60,000 nucleotides of DNA from Chrysomallon squamiferum (GCA_012295275.1 CM022667.1:20940910-21000909), one strand, 5' to 3'. Numbered from the stretch's first letter, positions 38,488 through 50,089 are shown. Notes: generated by a model not told the origin, from the sequence alone. Numbers and translations are program-made.

Positions 38488-39671
38488 AGGTTAACACTTT
38501 CATTCATGAGGTAGAAATGACCCGTTTTCGTCCAAAACACCGGTCATTGTAAAAATCACATCATTCCGGTGGCTGGGAAGATTTCAGTCGACGTTTGATA
38601 TTTATACTGCGATACATAATCACAGTTCCCAAAGAGATCAAACTGGAAACGTATTTCATACATTTCAACTTACGAGGTAGATGCGGTTAAGGACTCTTTT
38701 CGGCGTAAATTACTATATTCTAATAATCATCGTGACTATCTACCTCACGAAGAAGGAGGCGCCATCTTCTTACAAAAATGAGGTGTGGCTAACCTATTTT
38801 TCAACCGTCAATCACAGATTGACCAATCAAAAAGTACGTTTTATTTCTAGGACGACGAAAGATTTCTACTACTTTCATAACGACGTTCTCTTATTACATT
38901 ATTTACACAATTATAAATATTTTACCTCCGATTGATGTATATAATTCTTATGCTTTGCATACGTATTATTTACAGATTTGCAGTAATTTGCTCTGTTGTC
39001 ATGTCAAAATCAAAACGAAATAATATTAATGTATTAAGTGTTATAACATAAATGTATTGGAATGTAACCTCGTGTAATCTGAGCATTTTTTATTTTTATT
39101 TTTTTTTAGTCAATATCCCGACCGGACGTTGAAAAAGGATAGTGTGTTCTGAAAGCATTCGCTAAAGAACCATTGTAAGGGAATGAAACAGAGCTGCAGT
39201 GATTTTCAGTAATAAAAACATACAATCTTGGAGTTCCTCTCATAATTTTTTTTTCGCTCTAAAATTAGCAAGAAGCATTTATCTTATTGATGCTTAATAA
39301 CAAATGAAAGTAAATTCAGAGTATGAATTCTCCATGTTTTGAGTGTATAGTATTTACTAATTTAGGGGATGAAATTTATTTTATTTATTACAACTATAAC
39401 ACAGACTCGTACGCAGTAATTTAAATGGGGGGCGGGGTCCGGCGCTATCGACTGTCCAGAGGAACAATTAACGCCATTGATTACAGCTCATTTCTCTTAC
39501 ACATTACGATGTGGGATCCACGATAACCGCGAAAACGTCATTCATTTCACATCGTCGGACTTTCTTTCGTCTTTTTCTTCTTTTTTATATACACATCCAT
39601 GGACAGACCTCGGTAATGTGATAGTCATCATATTGGTTATTTACGTGTGTGTGTGTGTGTGTTGACATTTT

Positions 39672-39705
<34 letters not shown>

Positions 39706-39707
39706 AA

Positions 39708-39761
<54 letters not shown>

Positions 39762-40723
39762 TATTATTTATTTATTTATTTATTTGTTTATTTATTTACC
39801 TTTTTTCTTTTCTTTTTTTGGTATTGCCAACAAACTAAATAGTTGAATTTTAAAAAAATTATATTTACTACATAAGCTGTAATAAAAATATAAAAGAGAA
39901 AGATATGAATAATAACATAATGATTTTTATGCAGGGTACCCTGAGACATGAAAACTATTTCAAAGGTTTCACAAGAGTAAAAGGTTGAGAAGCGCTGCTC
40001 TGCATGTAGAAACCTCATATCAAAAGTTCTGCAGTTTAGTTAAGAAAAATAAAAAAATGGAATAATGGTGTGAAAGGAATGATGTTTTCACTGTTATTGC
40101 AGATCCCACGCTGTAATGCACAGAAAAAATGAGCTGTAACCAACATCATTAAACTTGTATCAAATGTTTTCATAAATACATATTACATTATTAGTCTTTA
40201 TTGTGCGATAAACATAGTTTTCATAGTTGTATAATATTCATTAATACATTGTGTAGTAAATGTAGTTTTCATAACTGCATGTCATTCCTAATAATATATT
40301 TTGTTATAAATAGTTTTAATAAATGAATTTATAACTGGTAGCCCCAGAAAGTTGGTCAAGCCTTGTGTTTGTCTTTCACCCAGTGAGCTGGAGTAGCATC
40401 ATTTACCAAGTAATTGATTCTCTGTTGCTACCTTTAATAATAATAATAATAATAATAATAGTTATCGTAGTTACTGAACAGTATTCCCCAACAGTATTTC
40501 AAATAATATTTTATAACGGTGGCTGTTATCACTGTACCTAATTTTAATGTTATTTTGCAGATAATAATAATATACTTGTGATAAATTCCTTTATCAGAGG
40601 ATTGCTTATGCAGAATAGAAAATAAATTTGGACTTTGATTTCATTTTCACATATCGTATCTGACATCTTAACAACCTTATTTCACTGGTAGACTGACTGT
40701 ATCAGGTGAAAGGAGTTTGATAA
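38488..40723. other. Intergenic between divergent TRIM71 and FAXDC2; promoters of both
   Basis: Holds the 5' region of TRIM71 (38488 to about 38750). A plus-strand TGAGGTAG sits at 38507-38514, within the likely 5' leader, with GAGGTAG at 38674-38680 and CTACCTCA at 38740-38747. Further on are a GC-richer patch at 39425-39560 containing GGGGGGCGGGGTCCGGCGC, and a long TTA/TTTA microsatellite at about 39641-39800. A likely 5' UTR acceptor of FAXDC2 is near 40705 (TGTATCAG). No additional coding exon is supported. Confidence 0.5.
39641..39800. repeat. (TG)n, (TTA)n and (TTTA)n compound microsatellite
   Basis: GTGTGT, then ATT units, then ATTT units. The Leu-rich frames here are artefacts. Confidence 0.93.
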
Positions 40724-40787
40724 ATGATGGTTTATAAAGAATTAACATTGATGTTTGGTGACAGTTTTGCATCAATTTCAATAATAG
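40724..40787 (+). CDS. FAXDC2: FAXDC2-like exon 1 (coding part)
   Basis: Encodes MMVYKELTLMFGDSFASISII plus the first base of Gly. The donor is GTAAGA. Two tandem ATGs (40724 and 40727) could both serve as the start, and a TAA directly precedes them in frame. A candidate acceptor lies at about 40705, so the 5' UTR is probably spliced. Support is reading-frame continuity with exon 2 and a GDS motif typical of this N-terminal position. It is less certain than the other exons. Confidence 0.65.
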
Positions 40788-43700
40788 GTAAGATGATTGT
40801 CAGATATTTGTATTTTGTGTGTAACTACAATTCTTTAAAGTAATCCTGCTCACACAGTTCAGCAAGTAACTGCTGGATGATTAACTTTAGCATAGTTTAT
40901 ATTTTGAATATCTCAGTAAGGTAAATAGTCCATTCTTTTTCCTATCAGGTCATTAAGAAAATGGAAGGAATCTCATTAATTCAGTTTATAATATTAATTA
41001 CAATGAAGAATTCTAAACTTGAATATTAATCTTTTGAATCAATTTTTTTTTTTTTAATTAAAGGTTCCTTACTGCTTTTGTTTGTAACATTTTGGACACT
41101 AGGGACATTTTTCCTCTTTGTTGATATAACTGGCCGACCACAGTGGGTTACAAAGTATAAAACACAGCCAGGAGTCAACCAGCCGGTGAGTTTATTGTTT
41201 TTCCTTATTTCATTAATATCCAATTACAGTTAACAAAAATTTAAATGTATAATTTAAAACCTGCATCAGTGTTTATATGAACATATTTTTTTTAAACTGT
41301 AACAGTCAAAACTAACTATAAGAGATGCATACCGTAAGACATAGACATACTTGTACGATGAACAGTCAAAACCTAACTGTAACAGATGCACACACTTGCA
41401 TTATCAAGTCAAAATATACCTATAATGCTCAACAGTCAAAACATAACTGTAAGAGATAGACATACCTGTATGATCAACAGACAAAACATAACTGTAAGAG
41501 ATAGACATACGTGTATGATCAACAGACAAAACATAACTGTAAGAGATAGACATACCTGTATGATCAACAGACAAAACATAACAGTAAGAGATAGACATAC
41601 CTGTATGATCAACAGAAAACATAACTGTAAGAGATAGACATACCTGTATGATCAACAGACAAAACATAACTGTAAGAGATAGACATACCTGTATGATCAA
41701 CAGAAAACATAACTGTAAGAGATAGACATACCTGTATGATCAACAGACAAAACATAACTGTAAGAATTAGACATACGTGTATGATCAACAGACAAAACAT
41801 AACTGTAAGAGATAGACATACGTGTATGATCAACAGACAAAACATAACTGTAAGAGATAGACATACGTGTATGATCAACAGACAAAACATAACTGTAAGA
41901 GATAGACATACCTGTATGATCAACAGACAAAACATAACTGTAAGAGATAGACATACCTGTATGATCAACAGACAAAACATAACTGTAAGAGATAGACATA
42001 CCTGTATGATCAACAGACAAAACATAACTAAGAGATAGACATAATGATCAACAGACAAAACATAATAAGAGATAGACATACCTGTATGATCAACAGAGAA
42101 AACATAACTGTAAGAGATAGACATACCTGTATGATCAACAGACAAAACATAACTGTAAGAGATAGACATACGTGTATGATCAACAGACAAAACATAACTG
42201 TAAGAGATAGACATACGTGTATGATCAACAGACAAAACATAACTGTAAGAGATAGACATACCTGTATGATCAACAGACAAAACATAACTGTAAGAGATAG
42301 ACATACCTGTATGATCAACAGACAAAACATAACAGTAAGAGATAGACATACCTGTATGATCAACAGACAAAACATAACTGTAAGAGATAGACATACCTGT
42401 ATGATCAACAGACAAAACATAACTGTAAGAGATAGACATACCTGTATGATCAACAGAAAACATAACTGTAAAGAGATAGACATACCTGTATGATCAACAG
42501 ACAAAACATAACTGTAAGAATTAGACATACCTGTATGATCAACAGACAAAACATAACTGTAAGAGATAGACATACCTGTATGATCAACAGACAAAACATA
42601 ACTGTAAGAGATAGACATACCTGTATGATCAACAGAAAACATAACTGTAAGAGATAGACATACCTGTATGATCAACAGACAAAACATAACTGTAAGAATT
42701 AGACATACCTGTATGATCAACAGACAAAACATAACTGTAAAAGATAGACATACGTGTATGATCAACAGACAAAACATAACTGTAAGAGATAGACATACCT
42801 GTATGATCAACAGACAAAACATAACTGTAAGAGATAGACATACCTGTATGATCAACAGACAAAACATAACTGTAAGAGATAGACATACCTGTATGATCAA
42901 CAGACAAAACATAACTGTAAGAGATAGACATACCTGTATGATCAACAGACAAAACATAACTGTAAGAATTAGACATACCTGTATGATCAACAGACAAAAC
43001 ATAACTGTAAGAGATAGACATACCTGTATGATCAACAGACAAAACATAACTGTAAGAGATAGACATACCTGTATGATCAACAGAAAACATAACTGTAAGA
43101 GATAGACATACCTGTATGATCAACAGACAAAACATAACTGTAAGAATTAGACATACCTGTATGATCAACAGACAAAACATAACTGTAAAAGATAGACATA
43201 CGTGTATGATCAACAGACAAAACATAACTGTAAGAGATAGACATACCTGTATGATCAACAGACAAAACATAACTGTAAGAGATAGACATACCTGTATTAT
43301 CAACAGACAAAACATAACTGTAAGAGATAGACATACCTGTATGATCAACAGACAAAACATAACTGTAAGAGATAGACATACCTGTATGATCAACAGACAA
43401 AACATAACTGTAAGAATTAGACATACCTGTATGATCAATAGACAAAACATAACTGTAAGAGATAGACATACCTGTATGATCAACAGACAAAACATAACTG
43501 TAAGAGATAGACATACCTGTATGATCAACAGACAAAACATAACTGTAAGAGATAGACATACCTGTATGATCAATAGACAAAACATAACTGAAGAGACATA
43601 CATACCTGTATGATCAACAGACAAAACATAACTGTAAGAGATAGACATACCTATATGATCAACAGACAAAACATAACTGTTAGAGATAGACATACCTGTA

Positions 43701-45117
43701 TGGTCAACATACCAAACATAACTGTAAGAGATAGACATACCTGTATGATCAACAGACCAAACATAACTGTAAAAGATAGATATACCTGTATGATCAACAG
43801 TCAAAACCTAACTGTAAGACATAGACATACTTGTACGATCAACAGTCAAAACCTAACTGCAACAGATGCACACACTTGCATTATCAAGACATAACTGTAT
43901 GATCGACAGACAAAACATAACTGTAAGAGATAGACACACCTGTATTATCAACAGTCAAATCATATCTGTATGATCAACATTCAAAACCTAATTGGGAGAG
44001 ATAGACATAGACGTACCTGTATGATCAACAGTCAAATATAACTGTGAGAGATAGACATACATGTATGATCAACAGTCAAAATCTAATTGAAAGAGATGCA
44101 CACACTTGCCTTATCAACTGTCAGGAGGCTGTATTAAACAGCAAAGTTTTAAAAGAACACATTTATGATACTTTATGATATACATGTATACAATCATTGC
44201 AGGTCCGATTGAACAGGTTGAGTAAACCCATTGCAACAGCATTATTTAACTTCATATTCATTTCTGGACCAATTGCTGTTGGTGTTTTCTGCCTACAGAA
44301 ATGGCGTGGTTGTGATCTGTCATTTTCTGTACCAAATCCTGTTTCATTTCTCCGAGATCTTATAATTGGTGCTGTGATCCATGAAGTGGGATTTTACTAT
44401 TCACACAGGTAAACTAGCATTATAATCTTTATTTATTATTTAGTTTTTAAAAAAATTTAAAATGTTCACAAGTTTTTCTTGTTCTATTAAATCCAAAAGA
44501 TTTCACCTAACAAGTAAGGAATATTATGAATATCAGCAGCAATTGTTCAGATAAAACATAATGAATTATGAAAGTCAGTTGAAATCAGGTTATTAAACAT
44601 GTAATTTATTAAACTTGTAAATTCATAACTGTTAAGGCAATATGAAGAAGAAAATTTGTAACAAGATTAATGGTTTATTATAAATAAATAAAGATACGTA
44701 ATTTTGAAAATTCTTCAGATTGTTACACCATCCATTGCTGTATAAATGGATTCACAAAAAACATCACGAATGGACTGCACCAATTAGTTTGATTTCAGTG
44801 TATGCTCATCCCATTGAATACGTATTTTCCAATGTTTTACCTTTGGTGGTTTCACCACTATTATGTGGGTCAAATTTAGTGACTACATGGATATGGTACT
44901 TTACTGCAATGCTCACAACCTTAATTCACCATTCTGGATACCATTTGCCAGTATTAATTTCCCCAGAGTTTCATGATTTTCATCATTTGAAGTAAGTAAA
45001 TGTATCTGGTAATTATTATAATAATTATTAATAATTATTTTTAGTTTTCTTCTTGTTACTACTAACTATTACATATACAAAATCGTAGAAGATATTTGAA
45101 AAAAATAATTTAATACC

Positions 45118-45162
<45 letters not shown>

Positions 45163-45475
45163 GTACATGTACATGTACATGTACATGTATATGTATATGT
45201 ATACATATATACATATATGAAAGAAACACACACACACACACGCACATAATGTATAGGTGTTAAAAAATTTAGTTTCTACTTCAAGAATCACATGATGGAT
45301 TTTGAAAAACTAATAGTTATAAATAAATAGTGTTATTTCTTTCAGATATAATGTGAACTATGGAACACTGGGTTTCTTGGACTGGTATCATGGAACAGAT
45401 GAAAAGTTCCAAAAAAGCAAGCAGTTTAAGAGGCACAAAATAATATTTTCCTTCAACAAAATGCTGTTAGACTAA
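40724..45475 (+). CDS. FAXDC2: FAXDC2-like fatty acid hydroxylase/sterol desaturase-family gene, 5 exons, 264 aa
   Basis: This is a membrane-bound di-iron oxygenase of the ERG3/fatty acid hydroxylase superfamily, predicted in the endoplasmic reticulum. The family acts on sterol or lipid substrates; the substrate here is inferred only from homology. Joined exons are 40724-40787, 41064-41185, 44203-44408, 44719-44991 and 45346-45475, and all junction phases agree. Residues 23-62 include a hydrophobic segment followed by ITGRPQWVTKYK, as in FAXDC2. The iron-binding histidine clusters are H130..H134-H135 (SHRLLHH), H143..H146-H147 (HKKHHEW), H201-H202..H205 and H216..H219-H220 (FHDFHHLK). WTAPI, YAHPIE and GYHLP match the family closely. 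The protein ends about 30 residues after the HGTD motif, and human FAXDC2 has a longer N-terminus. An in-frame TAA just before the ATG pair at 40724 supports the start. Intron 2 carries the 45-bp minisatellite. Confidence 0.9.
41064..41185 (+). CDS. FAXDC2: FAXDC2-like exon 2
   Basis: 122 nt between a T-rich acceptor (TTAATTAAAG) and a GTGAGT donor. Encodes a hydrophobic segment (LLLLFVTFWTLGTFFLFVD) and then TGRPQWVTKYKTQPGVNQP, a close match to the family. Confidence 0.9.
41186..44202 (+). other. FAXDC2-like intron 2 (3.0 kb), mostly minisatellite
   Basis: A GTGAGT donor and ATTGCAG acceptor bound an intron that is about 80% minisatellite. Without the array it would be only a few hundred bp, similar to the other introns of the gene. 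Confidence 0.88.
41300..44110. repeat. 45-bp minisatellite array (~50 good units) inside FAXDC2-like intron 2
   Basis: The unit is 45 bp and contains ACATAACTGTAAGAGATAGA, CATACCTGTATGATCAACAG and ACAAA. Core copies run from about 41436 to 43800, with degenerate units on both sides. Because 45 is divisible by 3 and the unit is stop-free in several frames, open frames of up to 391 codons appear on both strands (MINRQNITVRDRHTC repeats on plus; VDHTGMSISYSYVLS repeats on minus). They are broken wherever 2-bp-short units occur (about 41588, 41701, 42452, 42631 and 43079). These frames have no start context and lie within an intron. I treat them as repeat artefacts. Confidence 0.95.
44203..44408 (+). 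CDS. FAXDC2: FAXDC2-like exon 3
   Basis: 206 nt from the ATTGCAG acceptor to a GTAAAC donor. Encodes VRLNRLSKPI onward to the first histidine motif, EVGFYYSHR, where the Arg codon is split by the intron. Confidence 0.93.
44719..44991 (+). CDS. FAXDC2: FAXDC2-like exon 4 (catalytic core)
   Basis: 273 nt with acceptor TTCTTCAG and donor GTAAGT. Encodes LLHHPLLYKWIHKKHHEWTA, YAHPIEY, two hydrophobic segments, and then FHDFHHLK, covering most of the iron ligands. Confidence 0.95.
45063..45340 (+). repeat. Segment of FAXDC2-like intron 4 duplicated downstream
   Basis: Shares ACTATTACATATACAAAATC, TAGAAGATA and the following A-rich and TG/TATG tracts with 45793-45972. The two copies flank the last coding exon in direct orientation. 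A palindromic GTACAT/ATGTAC run lies at 45161-45215. Confidence 0.75.
45346..45475 (+). CDS. FAXDC2: FAXDC2-like exon 5 (terminal)
   Basis: Acceptor TTTCTTTCAG. Encodes YNVNYGTLGFLDWYHGTDEK and a basic tail (QFKRHK), ending MLLD then TAA at 45473-45475. The HGTD motif is typical of the family. Confidence 0.94.
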
Positions 45476-45990
45476 AAATAGAGTCAAAACTGTGGGTCTA
45501 AACTAACCAGAGTATAAACTTTTCCTCCCATATAAATGAACTTTACAAGTTGCCTGTCTGAGGTATTTTAAAATGTCATTGTAGGACAAAAGCATCATCT
45601 TTTAAATGAATCGTTTTCTTGTGTGTGGCTAGTTTAAATATTATTTATTTTGTGTAATATAGTTAATTCTTTTTGTAACGCCTTAATAACAATCCTTTTC
45701 TTATCCTAATCAGGACATTTTTCTTATGTACTCACATTGATAAATGTCCCTGTTTGATAAGTAAATGGAAACTAGCTGAGGTTTACAATACTGAACTATT
45801 ACATATACAAAATCTTAGAAGATACTTTAAAAAAAGTAATTTATTAACTATTTATGTATCTGTGCATGTGTGTGTGTGTGTGTGTATGTCTCAAAAAATG
45901 TATTGTCTATATACCAATTTAAATACTACATGATTGATTTTTTGAAAAATTAAAGTAATATTTATAAATAAAGTACAGGAAAAAAAGAAA
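45476..45990 (+). other. FAXDC2-like 3' UTR with AATAAA
   Basis: Transcript-sense sequence after the stop. An AATAAA at 45967-45972 is the likely poly(A) signal. The duplicated intron-4 segment (45793-45972) lies inside it. Confidence 0.5.
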
Positions 45991-46139
45991 TTGTTTTCAT
46001 TTCAACCATCTTTCTTGGATTTATCTTGTTGGTGATTATTACACAAGTTCTTAAAAAGTTTCGAATTTCTAACCTAAATGCTCCAGAGTTTTACAAGTTA
46101 GTCAGCCTCTCATATATTCACATTATGAAGAGAAATTCA

Positions 46140-46508
46140 ACACATGCTTAAAATACTTTATTGGTACCAAAATTCACGTAGTTATCATATTAAAAAAGAA
46201 AAACATATTTAAAAACAGCAGACTATGAATAATTTTATAAACTGTATGTAAATAAAGGACAGTTTTAAGCAGTATATATGTAATTAAAATGCAGACCATT
46301 TTAAATAATACACCTGTGATAACAATTATACTATACATATATGTTTTTGTTAAATAACAAAAGGCAACATATTCCACACCACTTTAACAAAACAAAACAA
46401 AAAATGTGGTGTCATACATACAAACATTATAAACTTTCTAAAATTATTTCTATTGCCGTTAAAGACTACAAAAATCCTGTCATATAAAAATCAAGAAAAT
46501 GTGCATAT
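46140..46508 (-). other. CFAP90 3' UTR with AATAAA
   Basis: Minus-sense sequence after the CFAP90 stop. The plus-strand TTTATT at 46157-46162 is an AATAAA in the transcript. This leaves only about 170 bp between the convergent ends of CFAP90 and the FAXDC2-like gene. Confidence 0.5.
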
Positions 46509-46661
46509 TTAAGTTTCAGGAACTGAAATTCCATTTCTTCTGTAAAACTCAGATTGCACTAATGCAATTCGTACATGTGATCTATCTTGTTTTTCAAGGT
46601 TTTTATCCAAACGGTGACCATATATGGAAGAAGACAAAGTTGGGACCTTCTTCTGTTTTTC
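46509..46661 (-). CDS. CFAP90: CFAP90 exon 3 (terminal)
   Basis: Encodes 50 residues starting EKQKKVPTLSSSIYGHR and ending NGISVPET, then TAA. The acceptor is CCATTCCAG. It was not obvious from single-frame ORFs because it lies opposite an unrelated plus-strand frame. Confidence 0.9.
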   Translation of the reverse strand, partial: EKQKKVPTLSSSIYGHRLDKNLEKQDRSHVRIALVQSEFYRRNGISVPET

Positions 46662-46893
46662 CTGGAATGGAAAAGAAACTTTTTAATTTCATAAGTTAAA
46701 AAAATTGTTATCCCATCTAATCAGACTGAAGGGAGTAAAATAAATTTAGTAAAAATGTGTAATTTGAACAAACAGTGTCACATTGGATTTAGATCATATT
46801 AAATATTTATTAATTTATCAATAAATTATATTTGTATAATTATGATACGAGACAATGCCACCTACTGACACTATGCTTGTCTCCTTATCAGTA

Positions 46894-46929
<36 letters not shown>

Positions 46930-48985
46930 AACATACTTATCAATATATAATCAACATTTGTGGTAGAAGCAATAACTGAAATGGGCAAATACAACAGGGT
47001 TATAGCTGCTGCTTTAAAAAGACCAGATTACATGCAGTGTGATACTCACCTCATCATTTACAGACAACCCCATCAGTTTGGCATGTTCTCTATCACATCT
47101 GTGTAATTTATTGTTGTAGCCTTCTTTTGGTGGAAAAAGTCTGTCATATATTGATTTAGAGTAACGAACCTGAAAATTAAAAGTTAAAAAGTATGTGAAT
47201 AAATAGATGTTAAAATTACCTGCTATATAAGAATGAAAAGGTATAAAAAAATAATAATAATAATAAATATTTAAAAAAGATAATAATAAAATAAAAAAAA
47301 ATAAAAAATAAATAAATAAATTGAAAAAAAAAATAAACAGCAAAGTTCAAAGAAATCAAATAAATCTATTAACAACAACTTAAAAGAATGATGTTTATTT
47401 TAAAATTATTACTGCTTACAATTAATTCAAGTTAATTTGCATAATTAATTGAAACAATGTGTCTTAATACTTTATTGTGTATTTGTTTATAGTGCACACA
47501 TACACACAAAAACATATATATATATATAGCTTTGTGGCATTTAAATTAATTGTTATTTGATTTTAATGATTACCAGGGATTTTAAATGTAAGAAATATGT
47601 GGAAAGCCATCACAAAACTTTGTTATTTTTAATATTTTATTTTATTATTAATATTATTAACCAATGGTTAAGTTTTATTTAAAAGTTAGCTAAGAATTTG
47701 GCCAAGTGTATTTTTAAATCAACTAGGCATGACACCAAATATTTTTAAGGTGGTACAGTATTTATTATCTGGTATAACTGTATATATAGGTATTTGTACA
47801 CTGCCAATTGCCCATTCACTGAACATGTAATCATGAGACATATACTCACACTATCACAGTGAAAAGCCGTTAAAGCATTATTATGCAATTCAAAATAAAA
47901 ATAAAGTTATTTTATTTTTTATTCCTTTCATAATTTTAAAACATTAAGACATCCATATCAAAATATACCATAATGTTACATAAGAAATATCCCTACCCCA
48001 GGGGCTAATGCTATCATTCAGCCAATCAGGCAGCCATTTAGATCTCAGAGGGATGCATCACTGACCTTTAAGGGCCATAGTTTAATAAAATTATTTGTTT
48101 TAAGAAAAACATAATCAAAGAAAAATATACCAGTAATAGTTCATTTTTGTAATTGTTTATAGACAGTCCATTTCCATTGTTAGTTCAGTTTTGACCAAAA
48201 CAACCTCATATAAAAATTAAAGTTGACAATTTAAAAGAATATTGGTGGGGGGACACAAATTGTTAGCCCTGCCTATCCCTTTCCTCTCAGTTTGTACTGC
48301 AAAACAGCATGTGATTTCATACTGATATCAGTCACTTCAAAAAACTTTGTATCACACAATCAGTCTTGAAAAAGTAAATTACAAGAATACAGGCAACACA
48401 TTTCTTTTCTTTATTACATCTGTTTATAAGCACCTTCTCAGATGGTGAGTAAAAAGAAGTCTGTAACTCAGAAAACCTGGTCAAACCCTGGAACATTTCT
48501 GGGTTTTGAGTCTGGTGCATGTAGTAATTATAATCAATTTAATACCAATGTCAGTATTATAAAAAGGCTTTATATGGAGTGATTTCAGCTAAGTCATAAT
48601 AACTAAAATGGAAATCTGACATCAGGTCATGGATCAGTTTCAACTGTTAAGATTTAAAATAACAAGTGTCATAATGTAAACCAAACACAAGAATCACACT
48701 GAATAAAATAATAATAATAATAAAAAAATGAATTCTAAGTTGTAATTTAGGAAATTAATTTACTATGCATAAATTTAATATTTTTATTATTATTATATAG
48801 TTCATATTATTTAAATTATAATTAATCTGGAATTTGTGTGCTATTAGAAAACGTAATAATAATAATATATATATATATATATATATATAAAAGACTGAAA
48901 GAGAAAAGCCAACAAACAAATAGAACGTGCATTTGTAAATTACTTATATCTAATTTTGTTACACTAATTTTTCTTTAAAGTTTAC

Positions 48986-49034
<49 letters not shown>

Positions 49035-49447
49035 TTAAGGCCCTTCTGGATTGTGGAGCTCTAGGATACAATTTGTTTAATTGTAAACAAAACAAATTTT
49101 CTACCTTCCAAAAAGAGCATTAAAAATACCAATTTTAAAGCGCAAAAGAAATTTCTTTATAACCTTTAAATAGTTTTTAGAAACTTTATTAATATTTTTA
49201 AATATAAATTTCATAAACGCCTAAGCATACTAATTAAAATCAGTATCCAAGGTAAACAAAAGCCCCTCCCGTTTTTCTCGGTTTTTTTCACTTAACTCAC
49301 CTTTCCTACAGAGTTAAACACAGTCCTTTCTGGTGGATCATGACGTTCTGTGGGAACAAATGAAAAAGCTGAAAGTTCGCACACTCGACCTTTCAAAGTA
49401 AAGTCTGCTGTACCTGTTTTAACCGTTATTTTTTCTTGTACAGCCAT
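46509..49447 (-). CDS. CFAP90: CFAP90 (C5orf49) cilia/flagella-associated protein, 3 exons, 139 aa
   Basis: A small axonemal protein of motile cilia and flagella; the family is associated with doublet microtubules. Exons are 49301-49447, 47050-47169 and 46509-46661, all joined in phase 0 (49 + 40 + 50 codons plus stop). Diagnostic similarity includes ELSAFSFVPTERHDPPE (exon 1; vertebrate form LSAFSYIP...DP), then SIYDRLF and KLHRCDREHAKLMGLSVNDE (exon 2; vertebrate KLHRDDREHAK...GL.VN.E), then SSIYGHRLDK and SEFYRRNGIS (exon 3; vertebrate SSVYGKR and ADFYRKNDI). The length agrees with the human protein of about 147 residues. All three splice pairs are canonical (GTGAGT donors; TTTTCAG and CATTCCAG acceptors). 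The start is the only upstream ATG in frame with the conserved part. Presence of this gene implies an animal with motile cilia or flagellated sperm. Confidence 0.93.
47050..47169 (-). CDS. CFAP90: CFAP90 exon 2
   Basis: 120 nt, phase 0-0, encoding VRYSKSIYDRLFPPKEG through KLMGLSVNDE. Acceptor AATTTTCAG and donor GTGAGT. Confidence 0.93.
47170..49300 (-). other. CFAP90 intron 1 (2.1 kb)
   Basis: AT-rich with (AT)n and (TTA)n tracts near 48866-48890 and 48985-49034. No nested gene is supported. The minus frame at 48332-48520 has no recognisable similarity. Confidence 0.85.
49301..49447 (-). CDS. CFAP90: CFAP90 exon 1
   Basis: 49 codons from ATG at 49447-49445 to a GTGAGT donor. Begins MAVQEKITVKTGTADF and contains ELSAFSFVP. 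It has no signal peptide. Confidence 0.92.
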
Positions 49448-49640
49448 TTTGTTGACAGCGAAACCGGACTGCTTTACGGTAGTGAAAAACGGTTCTCGTG
49501 TTTAACGTGAATTGTTGAGATCTTGTTTTGTTCCGTTTCCGGTTTAATTTCTAATGCCCGTGTAACGCTGAAGTGCAGCATAAGAACGTTTATAACCGTT
49601 ACGTCATAGTTATTGGTTGATTAACGGAACAAGCTGTCAT
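49448..49640 (-). promoter_or_regulatory. Putative CFAP90 promoter
   Basis: A less AT-rich stretch directly upstream of the ATG, with a CRE-like TTACGTCA near 49600 and an inverted CCAAT (ATTGG) near 49612. I did not find a convincing RFX X-box, which ciliary genes often have. Confidence 0.3.
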
Positions 49641-50013
49641 TAGAGATAACTCTATAACCAAGTATTTGCTATTGTTTTTCCTTTTCAGTTCCAGCATTAA
49701 TGTAACAACCAATAATCGTATCTACCACGAATAAAATAAATAAATAAATAAAACAAAAATAAAAAGTGGAACATCATAGATTTATTTTCTTCTTCTTCTT
49801 CTTCTTATTAATAGTTTATTATTCCATTTTTGTCAAATTTTGTTTGAAAATTTATTACGTTGATTTCAGTAACTAGAATAAATTTTTATAATTAATTTTT
49901 GTTAGTTATTTTATAAATAATAAAATCTTCAAAATGTGCTTTTCTTCTTCTTTTTTTTAACGAGGAAAAAAAAATGAAAGAAATCAGATTGTTGCACCTA
50001 GTACATCTTAGAA

Positions 50014-50018
<5 letters not shown>

Positions 50019-50086
<68 letters not shown>
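50019..50086. repeat. (AT)n microsatellite, ~34 units
   Basis: Pure alternating AT. Confidence 0.95.

Positions 50087-50089
<3 letters not shown>

Noticed and set aside
41609-43804. Very long open frames on both strands (up to 391 codons, repeating VDHTGMSISYSYVLS or MINRQNITVRDRHTC)
   Set aside because: They are translations of a 45-bp tandem repeat that happens to be stop-free. They lie wholly inside a spliced intron and break at 2-bp indels.
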